Shown piece by piece: positions 1-11,759 of a stretch of DNA of 50,327 nucleotides. The stretch covers positions 1-50,327 of the forward strand of contig CAJVPJ010000063.1 in NCBI GenBank assembly GCA_910592205.1, given 5' to 3'. Under the pieces are notes generated by a model. That model saw nothing but the letters and a program-made list of their open reading frames with translations. It searched no databases and was not told the DNA's origin. Source of the stretch: Paraglomus occultum. Taxonomy: Eukaryota; Glomeromycota; Glomeromycetes; Paraglomerales; Paraglomeraceae. The translations under genes were made by a program, and so were the position numbers. The stretch's first letter is position 1. Each line of letters starts with the position of its first letter.

Positions 1-563
1 CTTAATATGTTTAATTGTACACCCGTGACGACAAATTGTCGGCTTGTATAAAAGCAGTACCTATTATTCCATGTTTTCATTAGGATATATTGGATAGCAT
101 GGTAATTTGATTGGATTATACTTTTAGAAGAGCGACGAGTTATTTACCATATATAATAATAAGCTTTTTTTTTTGACGTAATGTTGTTATGTAATAAATG
201 AAACTCCGCTTCATAGTATGATATACTAGAACACACAGAGAATGCTTGTAATTTACAATTCAGTATAGCGTCTGCATTAGATTAGCCATATCGGTCCCCA
301 ATAAGCTGATAATGGCAGATGCATTGATGGGAACATTTACAAATATGGTGTGAAAATCCTATTGACCGAGCAACCGCACAATGCGTCCAAACGAACAAAA
401 ACAAAAACAAATTAATATAAATTTGATGTACCCCGAAAGGGTTGTTTCCGAATCAATGCGCTAGAGCAGACATAAATAGGCGTGTTTGCTAATTAGCAAT
501 GTAACAGCTAAGTAACAAATACTGTCTTCTGAAATCAAGAGATTGTTATTTCGCTGCTAATAA

Positions 564-1202
564 ATGACGAAAGTTGATATGAAACCACGTTGGTCATTTG
601 TGGTAACTTTTGAAAAATGTGTTAAAAACTATTACAGAAATGAATGTGAAAGAAATCTTACCGATGTAATATATATATATATATAACAGGAAGATGACAT
701 GCTAATCAAACTGTACAAGAAGCACGGTTCTTCTTGGGCAAAAATTTCCCGTTTAATACCGCCCAAAAAACCAAAGCAATGTGCTGATCGGTAACGTATC
801 ACATTCTCGATGCAAAAAAAAAAACAACCACGTTTTTACGCTACTGCCAGTGCTTAATTAACGTTCATTTCATTTATTTTCTATTTTAAGCTGGCTCAAC
901 ACCTTGCGTCCAAACAGTTGAGTATCTCTCGATTGCATTTCGATTGATGAATGATTAAATGATTTGCCTGTCTGATTCAAAGTTTTATTTGCATCTATAT
1001 AGTTGATAGATCACCATTGAGAGCAGACGAAAGAAAAAAAATTCTGGAATTATACGATAGCATGGGCCCAAAGTGGGCTCGCATATCCGAATGTCTTTTG
1101 GGACGAACGAGCAGAATAGTCAAAAACTTTTATCATGCCGAAAAGCGCCGATCATCGTCAAGAATACGGAAAAAAATGGCTATATCCACGCTAATTTGTT
1201 AA
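564..1202 (+). CDS. Small two-repeat Myb (R2R3-type) DNA-binding protein, 4 exons
   Basis: Probable sequence-specific DNA-binding nuclear protein. Exons 564-602, 690-790, 891-916 and 1003-1202 join through GT-AG introns to an unbroken 121-aa frame. Repeat 1 has Trp at residues 10, 29 and 48, the canonical 19-residue spacing, and ends with the typical CADRWLNTLRPN. Repeat 2 follows directly with Leu61, Trp80 and Tyr99 at the same spacing and contains KWARISECLLGRT. After the second repeat only a basic tail remains (SSSRIRKK), so the protein is almost nothing but its DNA-binding domain; most fungal Myb proteins carry long extra regions. Exon 3 is only 26 nt. The start ATG is the first one giving a W upstream of EDDM. 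A longer form with additional 5' exons cannot be excluded, but none is needed. Confidence 0.8.
669..685. repeat. AT dinucleotide run in Myb intron 1
   Basis: A pure AT run lies immediately upstream of the acceptor of intron 1 (ACAG at 686-689), where a polypyrimidine tract would be expected. Length changes here could affect splicing of the Myb gene. Confidence 0.7.
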
Positions 1203-2860
1203 GTGGCAGGCACGCGCTTTTTTCAACATAATATAATACGCAACATCACGTCGTCTTCAGCTACTTATTATATCGGAACAAACTAATACTACACCTCATA
1301 ATACTTATGCGACTTTTTGGTCAACAACTATGCTATTTATTAAGAAAACTCGGATGTAAATTATGCAAAAAAACTGTACATTATACAAAGAGGGGGTATC
1401 TAAAAAAATCGCAATGTAATAGTAGATTTTATTATTACATTGCATTCTTGGCAAACTCATTCGATCGTTTAATGACGTTCTAATGACATGTCTAAGAAGT
1501 AAGGTATCTATGTTATTACCGAAAACTTAATTAATAAAAAAATTAATCATCTACAATGTCCTGGCAACTTTTTGTTAAGCTGTCTAGTGAATTGAATGCT
1601 TTATAATAGTGCTGTTTGATTATACAAATATTTTAAATGCCAAGTCTAGTAGCAACTTTATTTCCAACAACTTGTGTCTATGTAAATACACTTGTTGACA
1701 TCAATGGTAGTAGTAAAAGGTAACACTCAAATTTTAGTTTTAAGAACAAAAAAAGTTTAGGGAGTATGTGAAGAGGGGGTATGTTTAATTACTCATGATA
1801 ACCAACCAGCTCCTAACTCTTTTCACAAGTCTGCCATAAACTTCTCATGATTTTCTTTTAATTCCTCTTTTTGTTGTCTTAAATCTCCTACGAATCCAAC
1901 AAATTTATCAAAAACAAAACCCCAAAAGACACTAAAATAGTCTTTTCATTTTTGATTCAAAAGGAAGATGAATCTCTAGTCCCAATAATAAACATTCTTC
2001 CCAATATTCGGCTTTTTAATTTATAAAATTTGCTAGACAACAAGATTTAAGTATCAAGTCTGCACGTTTAGTTAAAAGTACAATTAGACATGCAAGCAAA
2101 CCTATTTTGCATGTTAAAGCCTAATTTATGGTCATTTGTTGTTACGTGTAATGCCCATTCTCGTGAAATATCATCATTGGCTCACATTTATAACAAATAC
2201 CTTAATTTTAGTGTTAATATCCCGGACGCGACGCGGCATATCGTGTAACGTCTCTGTTTGAACTTCTCTTTCTTCCTTTCGTTCTTGCTCTTGGATTTAT
2301 AAACTTTAACGATCATAAGGAGAAACCGGTAATCAAAGAATGCCTAAAAATGTACCCACGAAACAAAAGTACCCGTCTCATCAATAAGACTTGACGTTCC
2401 TGGAATGTCCGCGAAAAACGAATGGCTGTTCACCATTTCAACGTGTTCAAAAAGTGAAAGCGACTGCAAAGCGTTCGAAACAAGTCCGTAACATGTGTAT
2501 GTATTGATCATTATGCCAAGTGTGTGTTTATTACTTTTAACAGAATGGCCACAAATCAAAAAGGCCAAAAATGTTATTATTATTATATTAATACCCGGGT
2601 GTAAATCTCTGAAACAATGTTGGAGTTTTACGGCAATCCCTAAATAACTTCACATAATCATGACCAATTAGATTATTGTAAATCAAAAATCGATCGTTAT
2701 GTTTGATCATCGTCAATTATCGATTACTATTACCAGAACGGGGGTTGACTTTACGGACGATCCAGTGCTTGCTTGCGCAGATAATTCGTCTATCCCAGAC
2801 CAATGTACGCTGTGAGCTTTTGTTTATTTCCGACAAGGGATGTTATATTCCAGACTAAAG
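1203..2860. other. AT-rich spacer, no supported gene
   Basis: This holds the 3' side of the Myb gene and the 3' side of MED21. A 74-codon minus-strand frame at 2344-2568 has no recognisable domain or flanking splice pattern, and I do not call it. Nothing else is seen. Confidence 0.5.
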
Positions 2861-3684
2861 TCACAACGCGGTCGATGCTGCTTGGTCAATAGTTTCACAA
2901 TGGATTGGTAATGTCTGATCGTTTGCTATAACATCAATCGCTTCTGTAATTTGCTCAAGTAAACTTTCTGGAAATGGTTGAAAATTGAGTAATAGGCTCA
3001 AACATTTCATATTAACAGAACCCCAAACTCTCAAGTAACTGATAAACGAAAATCTCACCAGCCGTCTGCACTGCTTTTCGATAGTTTTCATTGGCTTCTT
3101 GCAATTCCTTCTCCAATTGACTAATAGATTCAAGCTAAATGGAAATTATATCAATATCGCAGTCAAAAAATCTCCACAGCATGCTAAATAAAACTTACCT
3201 GTTCTTCCTCCGTACGTGTGGCTCCAGGCAAATTATCGATCAATATTTCAACCTGTTTCGCTTTTCTACATATATCGGTCACCAAGTCATGTTGCACCTC
3301 TGCTCGGAATAATTCGAGTGAGTATCATTCATTCGGAACGACCATAAAAAGGCATAAAATGCTGCTCACTCTTGAATTCTGCTGGATCCTGAACATGTGC
3401 TTGGCGCAATAGAAAAAAAAATACACTTGAGTGTCGCTGTACAATCAAAATTTGGACCACATTTGCGGATAAAAGAATCGTATGCTCACGTTGGCTAAGA
3501 TAATTGACGCTTAAGGAGAATAGTCTCGCCATCTATAGACATGAACAAGCCAAGTATGTCTAGTCAGTCAAGGCCCTTCCTTATCCACCACATATTTCAC
3601 TGATCAAACAAACTGCTATATCTCATTGATTGCTAGTCTCTCTACCTGGTCTAAGGCGTCCTGTAATTGCGTTAAACGGTCCAT
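2861..3684 (-). CDS. MED21: Mediator complex subunit 21 (MED21/SRB7), 6 exons
   Basis: Subunit of the Mediator middle module, the coactivator linking activators to RNA polymerase II in the nucleus. Reading the minus strand, exons 3684-3646, 3532-3490, 3399-3370, 3302-3199, 3134-3059 and 2967-2861 join to exactly 133 codons (132 aa), the usual size of the family. The N-terminus MDRLTQLQDALDQ is the family hallmark. The core has HDLV, KAKQVEILIDNLPG and EEEQ, followed by a coiled-coil segment (LEKELQEANENYRKAVQ) that in yeast pairs with MED7. The Met at the hallmark was chosen although the frame stays open upstream. Exon 3 is only 30 nt. Introns have standard GTRAG donors. The assignment is firm; exon 2-3 boundaries are the least certain. 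Confidence 0.9.
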
Positions 3685-6600
3685 ATTTGAAGTAGCCTCT
3701 TTCAAAGTTTCCGGTCGTAAAGACTGAGAAGTAGGTTGCATCAAGACAGAATTCAACTAAGAAAAGTTCTACGATGGTCTTCGTTTTTCTATAATAACCG
3801 TATAGATTCCCTTCATGAGGCAAACTCTGAGTGGATCAGTTTGCGGAAAAGGAACGGATTAGGAATTTTATCGTATAATCTTAATCACGTGACTTTAGAT
3901 AACTGCCCCCGTGATCAATATTTTTTACGTGATTAATTTCAAGTCACTCTTCAACCTGTTTCAGCTACCAGCCCCTACATTAATTATACTACTAAAAAGT
4001 TGTTAACGGACAAATTGAACGTATGGCTTTAAGCTAGTATTTTCGCTAAACACACGTACATTTATCTTATATTAGCCATGTGAAAGTCCTTTCAAGATTC
4101 GAAAATAAACGAAAAGCATTTTGGTCGTAATCTCTTCACGTCCATTAATTCAACTCTCTTTATAAAAACTTCTTGTACAGAGAATGTCTTACGACCACCT
4201 GTTATGCTTTGCATCTGGTTAATAGTAATTAAAGTAATTTACCACTCGTTTTTGTTCAATCTAATTTTGTCACAGACCGATTCAAGATTTCTCTCACTCT
4301 GTTAATTTAATAATACACCGTCGTGGGTTACTTATTGTTCTAATAATTTTGTTTTTTTTAAGAGAGCTTTGAATGAATTTTTTCACTGATCTGCAAACCT
4401 GGCTTTCACTTACTGCATGAAACGTATATGGTAATAACTGACACAGAATAATTCAAAGCACACGTTCAACATATCAAAAAAATGTATTGCCGAAATAGGG
4501 TTAGGCCAATTGACTATCTGAAACATCCAATGGTGCAAATTTGATGTCAGTAAAATTGGTTTAAAAGCTACCATACGAAAGTTTTTATAAGAATGGTTTA
4601 CCTTGCCGTCGTTTTGCAGTAGACGTTATGAGTGGCTTGGCGTGTAAATGTGTTTATAAAATAAAACTCATTATAAAAAGTAAAGTAACATGTTTTCAAA
4701 TGGAAACAATTCACTAAAATTAGAAAAGTAGACATTTAATAGAAATAATTTTATGGAGGCGAATTACTAGAAAATTTAATGTGCGTGACTCAAAAATACT
4801 ACTTATCTACAGAGTCTGTATGGTATATTCCTCGACGATGACTACTATTAATTAAGGTTACTATGTGGTATCAAACGTCATCGTCGGCAGAGTACCAATA
4901 ATATTAGAACGCAAGTTACATGAAACAGTAAAAAGCATTGTTTATTTACAAAGTTTGCGCGCAACATATCCGAATTCCAAAACACTAAACTATGCTCAGA
5001 TGTAAACTTTTTGTGACAAACCGGCTATTACAATAGTTAAACAAAAATCTCTGTAGTTTGTTCAGAATCGTACTGACAGTTACAGCATAGGAAAATGGCA
5101 ACTCGATTAGATATATACGAAGCGTAACTTTTGTTACATTAATTTGATTTTAAGGTTTAGTTCTAATTAATATGGCTTTATAGTTTAAAATATATGTTTG
5201 ATTTTAAATTATTCAATATATAATAAAAAACCGAGGTGTAATTTTTCAAGCGAAACAGAAACTAAAAAAATACGTTAATATTATCTGATAATACAACGTT
5301 GTGATTTATACTTTATTCAACAATCCTCCCTTCTAAGCCTCATCCATATACTTTCATAACTTTTTGTAAATTTTCGGATTGTTGTAATGGGAATACTTCC
5401 TGTTTGCTATTTGTAGTTGACGTTTACTAGGACGAGGCATTCTATGAAAACTTATCAATTAGTATACGACCAATGCAAATGGTATATCACATGATAATAA
5501 ATTATTGAATATATCGTATATCGTTCACATTTCATTCATTTTTTAATACTTGTCCAGCGTAATTGCAAAAACCGTTCAACCGTTTTTTTCGTTACACTGT
5601 ATCAACGATATTGTAATCGCCGATAGTTTATTACTTCTCGACGCAAAGGACCAATGCCACAGATGGTTAAATATAACGTAAATCCATAAATCTAAGTTGC
5701 AGCTATTATTCGTTATAGTTTTATGAACTCGTTATACTAGCAATTGATTACTTCGATTAAGAACGAAATCTAAAAAACCAACACTGTAGTCCGCTGACGT
5801 GTTAGACGTATAAAATAGGGCGACATTGCTGGAAATTTGGGTTAAGAAAAACCATTATTAGCTGAACTTAGCACTTCGCTCCCTGAAGGGTAATCTAAAC
5901 CAACAATTTATCAATTACAAAAAATGCATCTTAATATTTCCGATAAACAATTCCTGTTACTATTGCCGTAATCGCAATCTACGGATTTTATACCCACGGC
6001 ATCGTATCGATAGAGACACATTTTAATATCTCTAAAGATATAACAATTTATATTTTATATAATTTCTGTTGTAGCAGTCAATTCTTATAAGTTGAAACCA
6101 TTAGAGACTGCTGTTTTAACCCTCAATAATGAAATTGCACGAATGCGCTGAAGCGGAATGGAAGAATGATGTTCAAAGTACAGGTTTGTGAGCAATGGCA
6201 AATTCAGACATGTAAAATCGAACCCGTATTAATGTCGTCCACTAATTAGGGCGAGAATCTGCACAAAGCTACAGATCTGAATACTCTATTGAAACAAAAC
6301 CTCTTTGGGTCGAATTTACCGCTCTATTTAACGAGTGACGTTCACTCGTAAAACAGTATAGCATTTTATCAGAAGAAATTGGTCTCAACTCTGTCACAAC
6401 TGGCTCCTGTTATTGGCACCAAAGATGTCCACAGAGAACGTCATTAGACAAATTGAAGCTTGGATTGAGAAAGAAAGCCAGAAAAAAGACAGTAGTAAAA
6501 ATAACTTTTCAAGTAGCGGTAGAAATATATTTTTGAGCGGCTCGCGATGGCAGTAATGACATGACAACACTAGTTAATATTTGCGAGCCCAAAAAATAAG

Positions 6601-7088
6601 AGTAGTTATCGTCTTGCCGTATGGCTGAGACAAGCTTTGTTTTGGGTCTGACTACTTCTAGTGCTCTGAGAAAGTGGTACCACACAGCAAATCCTCAAAG
6701 TTTCGCTTCTCAAATGCTAGTTTGCCTCCCATGCAAGTTCGCGTTTATTTACTATCACGAAGCGTAACTTTAATGATCACATGTCAGCGAAATTGACATT
6801 GTAAAGCGTAAACGAAGTTTTTATTGATGAGAAAGCAGAAATTTTTGTTCCGCGCAATTTACGTAACGTCAAAAATATACTAGCAATAGTCATGTGCCTA
6901 CTGCGTCTGTGAACTCCAAGTTCACAAGTAATAAAATATCTGATTGCGCAACACAGATTCACAAATTGGTTCTATAACTTGATGTGCATAAAAGTGCCAC
7001 CCAACGAAATAGTATCACGTGTTTGTGTAAGTAAAACGTATAAAGAAGGTAGATCGCGACGTTTTTTCACCAAATCATACGCAAAACA
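3685..7088. other. Long AT-rich spacer, no confident gene
   Basis: Stop codons are dense in all frames. Short open stretches at 6129-6185, 6252-6354 and 6426-6569 look mildly coding and lie near GT/AG dinucleotides, but they do not join into a recognisable protein. It probably holds only MED21's upstream region and the promoter of the next gene. Confidence 0.45.
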
Positions 7089-8113
7089 ATGGACGCGCTG
7101 GGACTCGGTTGCTTTTACTTAAAATATGGTCGAGACTTTCCAACAGCAACTGAGACGGAGGTCGAAGATGCATACAACAAATATAAAGACTTTTATGCCA
7201 AGTACCATAGCGACCACCCCGCAGTAATCACAGACTGCTATGCTGAATATCTTGCAACACTCGATAAGCAAGGTAAGCAAACAAGCGACACACGTTTACT
7301 GGGAGGATAGAGGAGCAACGGGGAGAAGAGTTTGAATACTGTTACTGGTTTGTACTATATTGCAAGAGAGAGAGAGGCAGTTGGGCGTTGTGAGTTGGGG
7401 CAGAGCTGTGTCGTAGAGACATTACGGGGTTCATAGCAGTAATGGAAAGAGTAGTTGGAATTTCATTATATAAACAACTCTTCCTCCAGGCGGAAAAAGT
7501 AAGTTAGTTACTGCCGAAGGGTAAAATTGAAAGCGGAACTACTTCCCTGGGGTAGCTTCATCTCTTGTAATGAAATATTATATTCGTTATTTATTATTGA
7601 ATTTATTGAAATTATTATCGATCGTATTATTATTATTTATAAACGTATTGGCTTTCTAATGCTTTTTGAAACCTTGACATTGACATATTGTAACCTAATT
7701 TATTATTATTTTTTATAATAGCCCGCAACGTCGCGGAGAACATAGTCGCCGCAGCCGCGGCTGAAGGCCCTGGCACCGTGCCAGTATTGGTGGCCCAGGG
7801 GTTCACAGAGGACGCTCGAACGTATGCAAGGATTAATGGAGTTGTCCTCTGTGACCACGAAGACGTGGCCAATCAACTGGTGCTCTCTTCCGTGCGCCAC
7901 AATGCGGAGAGGAGGGCGCGGGAGGAGGAGTTGGGCAGGCGGCAGGGTGAGTCGGCTGCGCTGCACCAGTTGTCCGCGGAGATGATGGCTGGGCAGCGGC
8001 AGTTGGCCGAGGATATGGTCGCGGGGTTTGCTGCGCAGCGGCGTGCGTTTGCGAGATTGGAGAGGATGGTTTTTGTTGTATTAATGGTGGTTGTGGCCAG
8101 ATGGCTTTTATAA
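7089..8113 (+). CDS. Mrr-type endonuclease-like protein with C-terminal membrane anchor, 2 exons
   Basis: Exons 7089-7272 and 7722-8113 join (donor GTAAGC, acceptor ATAATAG) to 191 aa. Exon 1 encodes an acidic and aromatic N-terminus without a known domain. Exon 2 has a segment at about residues 78-112 (VPVLVAQGFTEDARTYAR, then GVVLCDHEDV) that resembles the end of Mrr/restriction-endonuclease-like folds, where a strand 'vlVt..GFT..A..yA' is followed by 'gi.L.d...L'. The usual catalytic Asp and Q/ExK residues upstream are not visible, so an enzyme activity is unsupported. A charged, probably coiled-coil region follows, then a single hydrophobic C-terminal helix (FVVLMVVVARWLL), suggesting a tail-anchored protein. 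Exon 2 is strikingly GC-rich against an AT-rich background. Function is unknown; the Mrr resemblance is from memory of the family pattern. Confidence 0.6.
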
Positions 8114-8590
8114 AATCCTTTTATTCAAATGGGCCTTATTAATTTGAGAACTATTTTCAGATCAGTGAAAGTGTCATTATGTTGCGTTTCAATATTATGT
8201 CTTGAGTTACATATTAATATAGTTCATAAAGGGAACGCGAAATGATGAGTTCGGATAAGCGAGTAATACATAGGATGGAGAATGCATATTAGACGATTAG
8301 TACCCGTGACTGTAAATGTGAACGAAAACTGCATCAATGTTGAGCAGCAATAGATGTTCAACAATAATCTACGCTGTATTGGTACATTATTTTTAATATA
8401 TCACCGCAGCTCATAGATCTTGTTTTCATTATCGTTGCATGTAATGGAATAGGTGAAAATCCTTTCACTGAGCATTCGTTGAGTAATTATTTACCCGAAG
8501 GTCAAATGTATATATTAATCAGATTGTAAATTTTGTCAACCAACGACGTAATGCTTTTCATACATCACTGTAAATAAACAATTCTCTTCA

Positions 8591-9440
8591 GATGCAAACT
8601 CAAAATTGTACTTAATAATCCATGTCAATTCTTTGCACACACATGGACAACGGTAACGTTTAACATGTATGTAAGTTTTATAAGCATAGGATTCTTGGTT
8701 GCCGATTTAAGGTTTCGCGATGCGATGATTGATTTCACGTTTTCGAAAAATCAAGCAGATTGTTATATGCAAACTCAAAATTGTACTTAATAATCCATGT
8801 CAATTCTTTGCACACACATGGACAACGGTAACGTTTAACATGCATGTAAGTTTTATAAGCATAGGATTCTTGGTTGCTGATTTAGGGTTTCTAGTGATTG
8901 AGTTAAAATTGATTTCGCGTTTTAAGCAAATTGTTATATGCAAACTCAAAATTGTACTTAATATTCTGTGTCAATTCTTTGCACACACATGGACAGCAGT
9001 TACTTTTAACATGTATGTAAGTTTTATAAGCATAGGATTATTGGTTGCCGATTTAGGGTTTCGCGATGCGATGATTAATTTCACGTTTTCGAAAAATCAA
9101 GCAGATTGTTATATGCAAACTCAAAATTGTACTTAATAATCCATGTCAATTCTTTGCACACACATGGACAACGGTAACGTTCAACATGCATGTAAGTTTT
9201 ATAAGCATAGGATTCTTGGTTGCCGATTTAGGATTTCTAGTGATTGGGTTGAAATTGATTTCGCGTTTTCAAGCAGATTGTTATATGCAAACTCAAAATT
9301 GTACTTAATATTCTGTGTCAATTCTTTGCGCACACTTGGACAACAGTTACTTTTAACATGCATGTAAATCTCATGAGCATACGATTCTTGGTTGCCGATT
9401 TATATTTAGGATTTCTAGTGATTGGGTTGAAATTAATTTC
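8591..9440 (+). repeat. Tandem satellite, about five copies of a ~173-bp unit
   Basis: The phrase GCAAACTCAAAATTGTACTT recurs near 8594, 8768, 8940, 9115 and 9287, giving periods of 172-175 bp. Each unit also contains CAATTCTTTGCACACACATG and ATAAGCATAGGATTCTTGGT. Copies differ by substitutions and short indels and alternate between two sub-variants (one with TTTCGCGATGCGATGATT, one with TTTCTAGTGATTGRGTT), so the array may have grown as a dimer. Open frames across it (8729-9136, 9143-9367) are by-products of the repeat, not genes. Confidence 0.9.
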
Positions 9441-10091
9441 GCGTCTTCGACAAGCCAGTCATTATATATACATTATACCATTACAGTCCTAATTTCTCAA
9501 TACGCTATCATAAGATGAGGGTAACAATGAAGAAAGTTAGTCAGAAGCACGTTTCTTCATGATTAATAATGTAACTTGTTCTCGTATGGTACTGCAATAG
9601 TAATAGGGAAGCCTACATGGTAATGTAACCTTACATATACTGGCAGCTAACAGTTGGTGTTTATGTAATTCTTGGTAGCTGTTGTAATTGAAAGTTGTAT
9701 TTCAAAACATATAAGGGTGACTTTAGTGGCCTGCTAACAGAATAGTTTCAGATTGCGCATTGCGCTCTCGCTTTACCCATATATGTATATATATGTACTA
9801 CTTACGAAAGCCTTCCTTCCCTCTTTTCTCGAAAATGGTTGTTTATGAATAGAATTCTATTAACATAAGTATAGCCATTGCCAGCGTCTAAGAAACTATA
9901 ATGCTACTATATTTTGCCGGGTGAAACTTTGTCAACAGATTCTTTTAAAAAGGTGTTCGATTGTGACATTCTATACCTTTGTTATGCAGCAAAATCCAAC
10001 CCCTAATTTTACATATGTGTGACCTTCGGAAAATGATCGACAAAAATTTCGGAAAACACGAAATGTTCGGTGACTATACCATGCTTGAGTC
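9441..10091. other. AT-rich spacer between satellite and LINE fragment
   Basis: No gene is supported. A frame at 9979-10215 overlaps the LINE fragment in another phase and is a shadow. Confidence 0.5.
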
Positions 10092-10325
10092 TTGCCAGCC
10101 CCCCACAACATCATTACCCAGCTTCAAACACTTGTTAATCAGTTCATCTGGAAAGGCAGACAATACCATCCCAAACTCGAGATTGCCTCCCTGGAACACT
10201 CCAGAGGAGGAATGAACTTAACCAAGGAGCAAGTGAATAAAATGAAGATCTCCTTTTTGCGAATTTCTGGCTTTAATGGGCAGATGTTATTAGAAGACTT
10301 AATTAATGGCTTTTACCTGGCATAA
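10092..10325 (+). mobile_element. Fragment of a LINE-type (L1/Tx1-like) retrotransposon polyprotein
   Basis: An open frame of about 77 codons contains IITQLQTLVNQFIWKG followed by a short spacer and SRGGMNL, the pattern found downstream of the reverse transcriptase of non-LTR elements ('..iq.li..FiWkgk.p.i....l..p...GGl.l'). Endonuclease, reverse-transcriptase core and ribonuclease H parts are absent on either side, so this is a 5'-truncated or decayed copy. Two overlapping frames at 10345-10689 just downstream are unrecognised and may belong to the same relic. Confidence 0.55.
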
Positions 10326-10697
10326 CATTTGAGATACCACCAAATTGGCTCACATCAGAAAGTTAAAGTCAACAGTGAAAATATTTAAATACGTAATTGT
10401 AAGTATTATTATGGAATACTGGAAATGTGCAGTGCGAGTTAGTTTTTGGGCATCAAAAGATCTAACGTATCATGTCAACAGGAAAAGTATGAAGAAGTCG
10501 ATGACATGCTTTATGAACTTGAAGACCATGGGTATAATTCCCTCAATCAAGTCTTCAATGTCAAGGTTGACAATGGATCATCGCATTACAAATCAAACTT
10601 TATCCATGATCCATGGTGGGACATCAAAAAATAATGTTTCTTCCCAATTAATGATTGCGTTTGAAGAAATGGAAAGTAAGCATGGATAAAAGTATTA

Positions 10698-11356
10698 TAC
10701 ACAGTGAAGTCCGCTTTAACGAAGGACCGTTTTAACGAAGATGGCCTTATAACGAAGCTTTTTCAGGAACCGGTTCATTTGTATATGCTTAGCTGCCGGT
10801 TTACGAAGATTTATAATTAAAATCTGTATAACGATATAGCGAAGAAATTCAAACCCACTATAAGATAAACCCATTCAGTTTAACGAAGATTTCCTAAATT
10901 AGTATGATATACCGAAATTTTGTTGCAATAGCGAAGTCCGGTATATTATAACGAAGTTTGGTATATTATGACGAAGTTCGTTATAGTGTTATTACTGTAT
11001 ATAGAAATTTGAACAACACTACTGCTGTAACGGCTCTTGATAACATTGTCTTATTTTGTCAGCAGCAAAGATTTAAGTGTCGACATTCAAGTATATAGTC
11101 AGCTAAAGCAACTGCGTAAACAAATTGTTGAAAACATGTTTAGAGGATTTTATTCACTTCGAAATTCAATAGAGAAACAGGATGGAATGTACGGTACAGC
11201 ACAGAAGTAAACGAATAAAATCCACTTTAACGAATATTACGTGATTATATATAAAAGTTCGTTATATAGTTAAAAGTCCGCTTTAACGAATAGTCCGCAT
11301 TAACGAAGTTTTTTTGGCGGAACGGAGCTCTTCGTTAAAGCGGACTTCACTGTGTA
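10698..11356. mobile_element. Complete 659-bp non-autonomous TIR element, pogo/Tc1-mariner-like
   Basis: The left end starts TACACAGTGAAGTCCG and the right end is its exact inverse complement. The match runs 27 bp including the flanking TA, which fits insertion at a TA dinucleotide as in Tc1/mariner and pogo elements. Subterminal sequence repeats short TAACGAAG motifs (for example near 10731, 10751 and 10951) in both arms. There is no transposase frame inside, so it depends on an enzyme coded elsewhere. The perfect ends imply a fairly recent insertion. Confidence 0.85.
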
Positions 11357-11480
11357 GATAATTGTATTGTGGAGAAAGCAGAGAAATCGATGATAATTTA
11401 CTTCTATTAGTTCAAAATGGTTTGTATCAATAAAAAAACAATAAAACTTAATAATAATAGAGCATTTACTAATTTGTAGT

Positions 11481-11759
11481 ATGCCATTTACTTGTACACC
11501 AATTGACAGCTTGATTCAATCCTCCTTGGAAAATGTAAACGAAGACTTACGACTTAAATGGATTTCGTGCTCAAATATTACAGACGTGGAGCCAACTCAA
11601 ATTAACAACGTCTACTGCGCTATTTGCACGGCGGCGGAAACGATGATAACAATGATACTTGTGAATGAGTTTGCTAGGATACATTCACTTCCGTGGCAAA
11701 AGTCCCCAAACGCAATTTATATATGTGATTTGCACCAACGTCCTCAAACCCGTAACTAA
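11481..11759 (+). pseudogene. Kinase-family N-terminal-like fragment, 92 codons
   Basis: A single open frame reads from MPFTCTPIDSLIQ to QTRN. The order 'lRLKWISCSNITDVEPTQI', 'NNVYCAIC', 'VNEFARIHSLPW' resembles, from memory, the N-terminal part of the large protein-kinase-like families of Glomeromycotina genomes. The glycine loop, VAIK lysine, HRD and DFG motifs are absent and the frame ends before a kinase lobe could be complete. It lies among transposon debris, so a truncated copy is likelier than a working gene. It could also be an unrelated small hypothetical gene. Confidence 0.4.

Noticed and set aside
2344-2568. 74-codon minus-strand frame starting MAFLICGHS
   Set aside because: No domain, no splice context, and composition consistent with chance in AT-rich DNA.
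6129-6569. Three short open stretches that look mildly coding
   Set aside because: They could not be joined through splice sites into one protein and show no family motif.
8729-9367. Open frames of 135 and 74 codons
   Set aside because: They lie wholly inside the 173-bp satellite and repeat with it; the apparent protein repeats are by-products.
8591-9440. CRISPR-like periodic repeat
   Set aside because: The whole 173-bp unit is repeated, with no unique spacers; this is a satellite in a eukaryotic genome.
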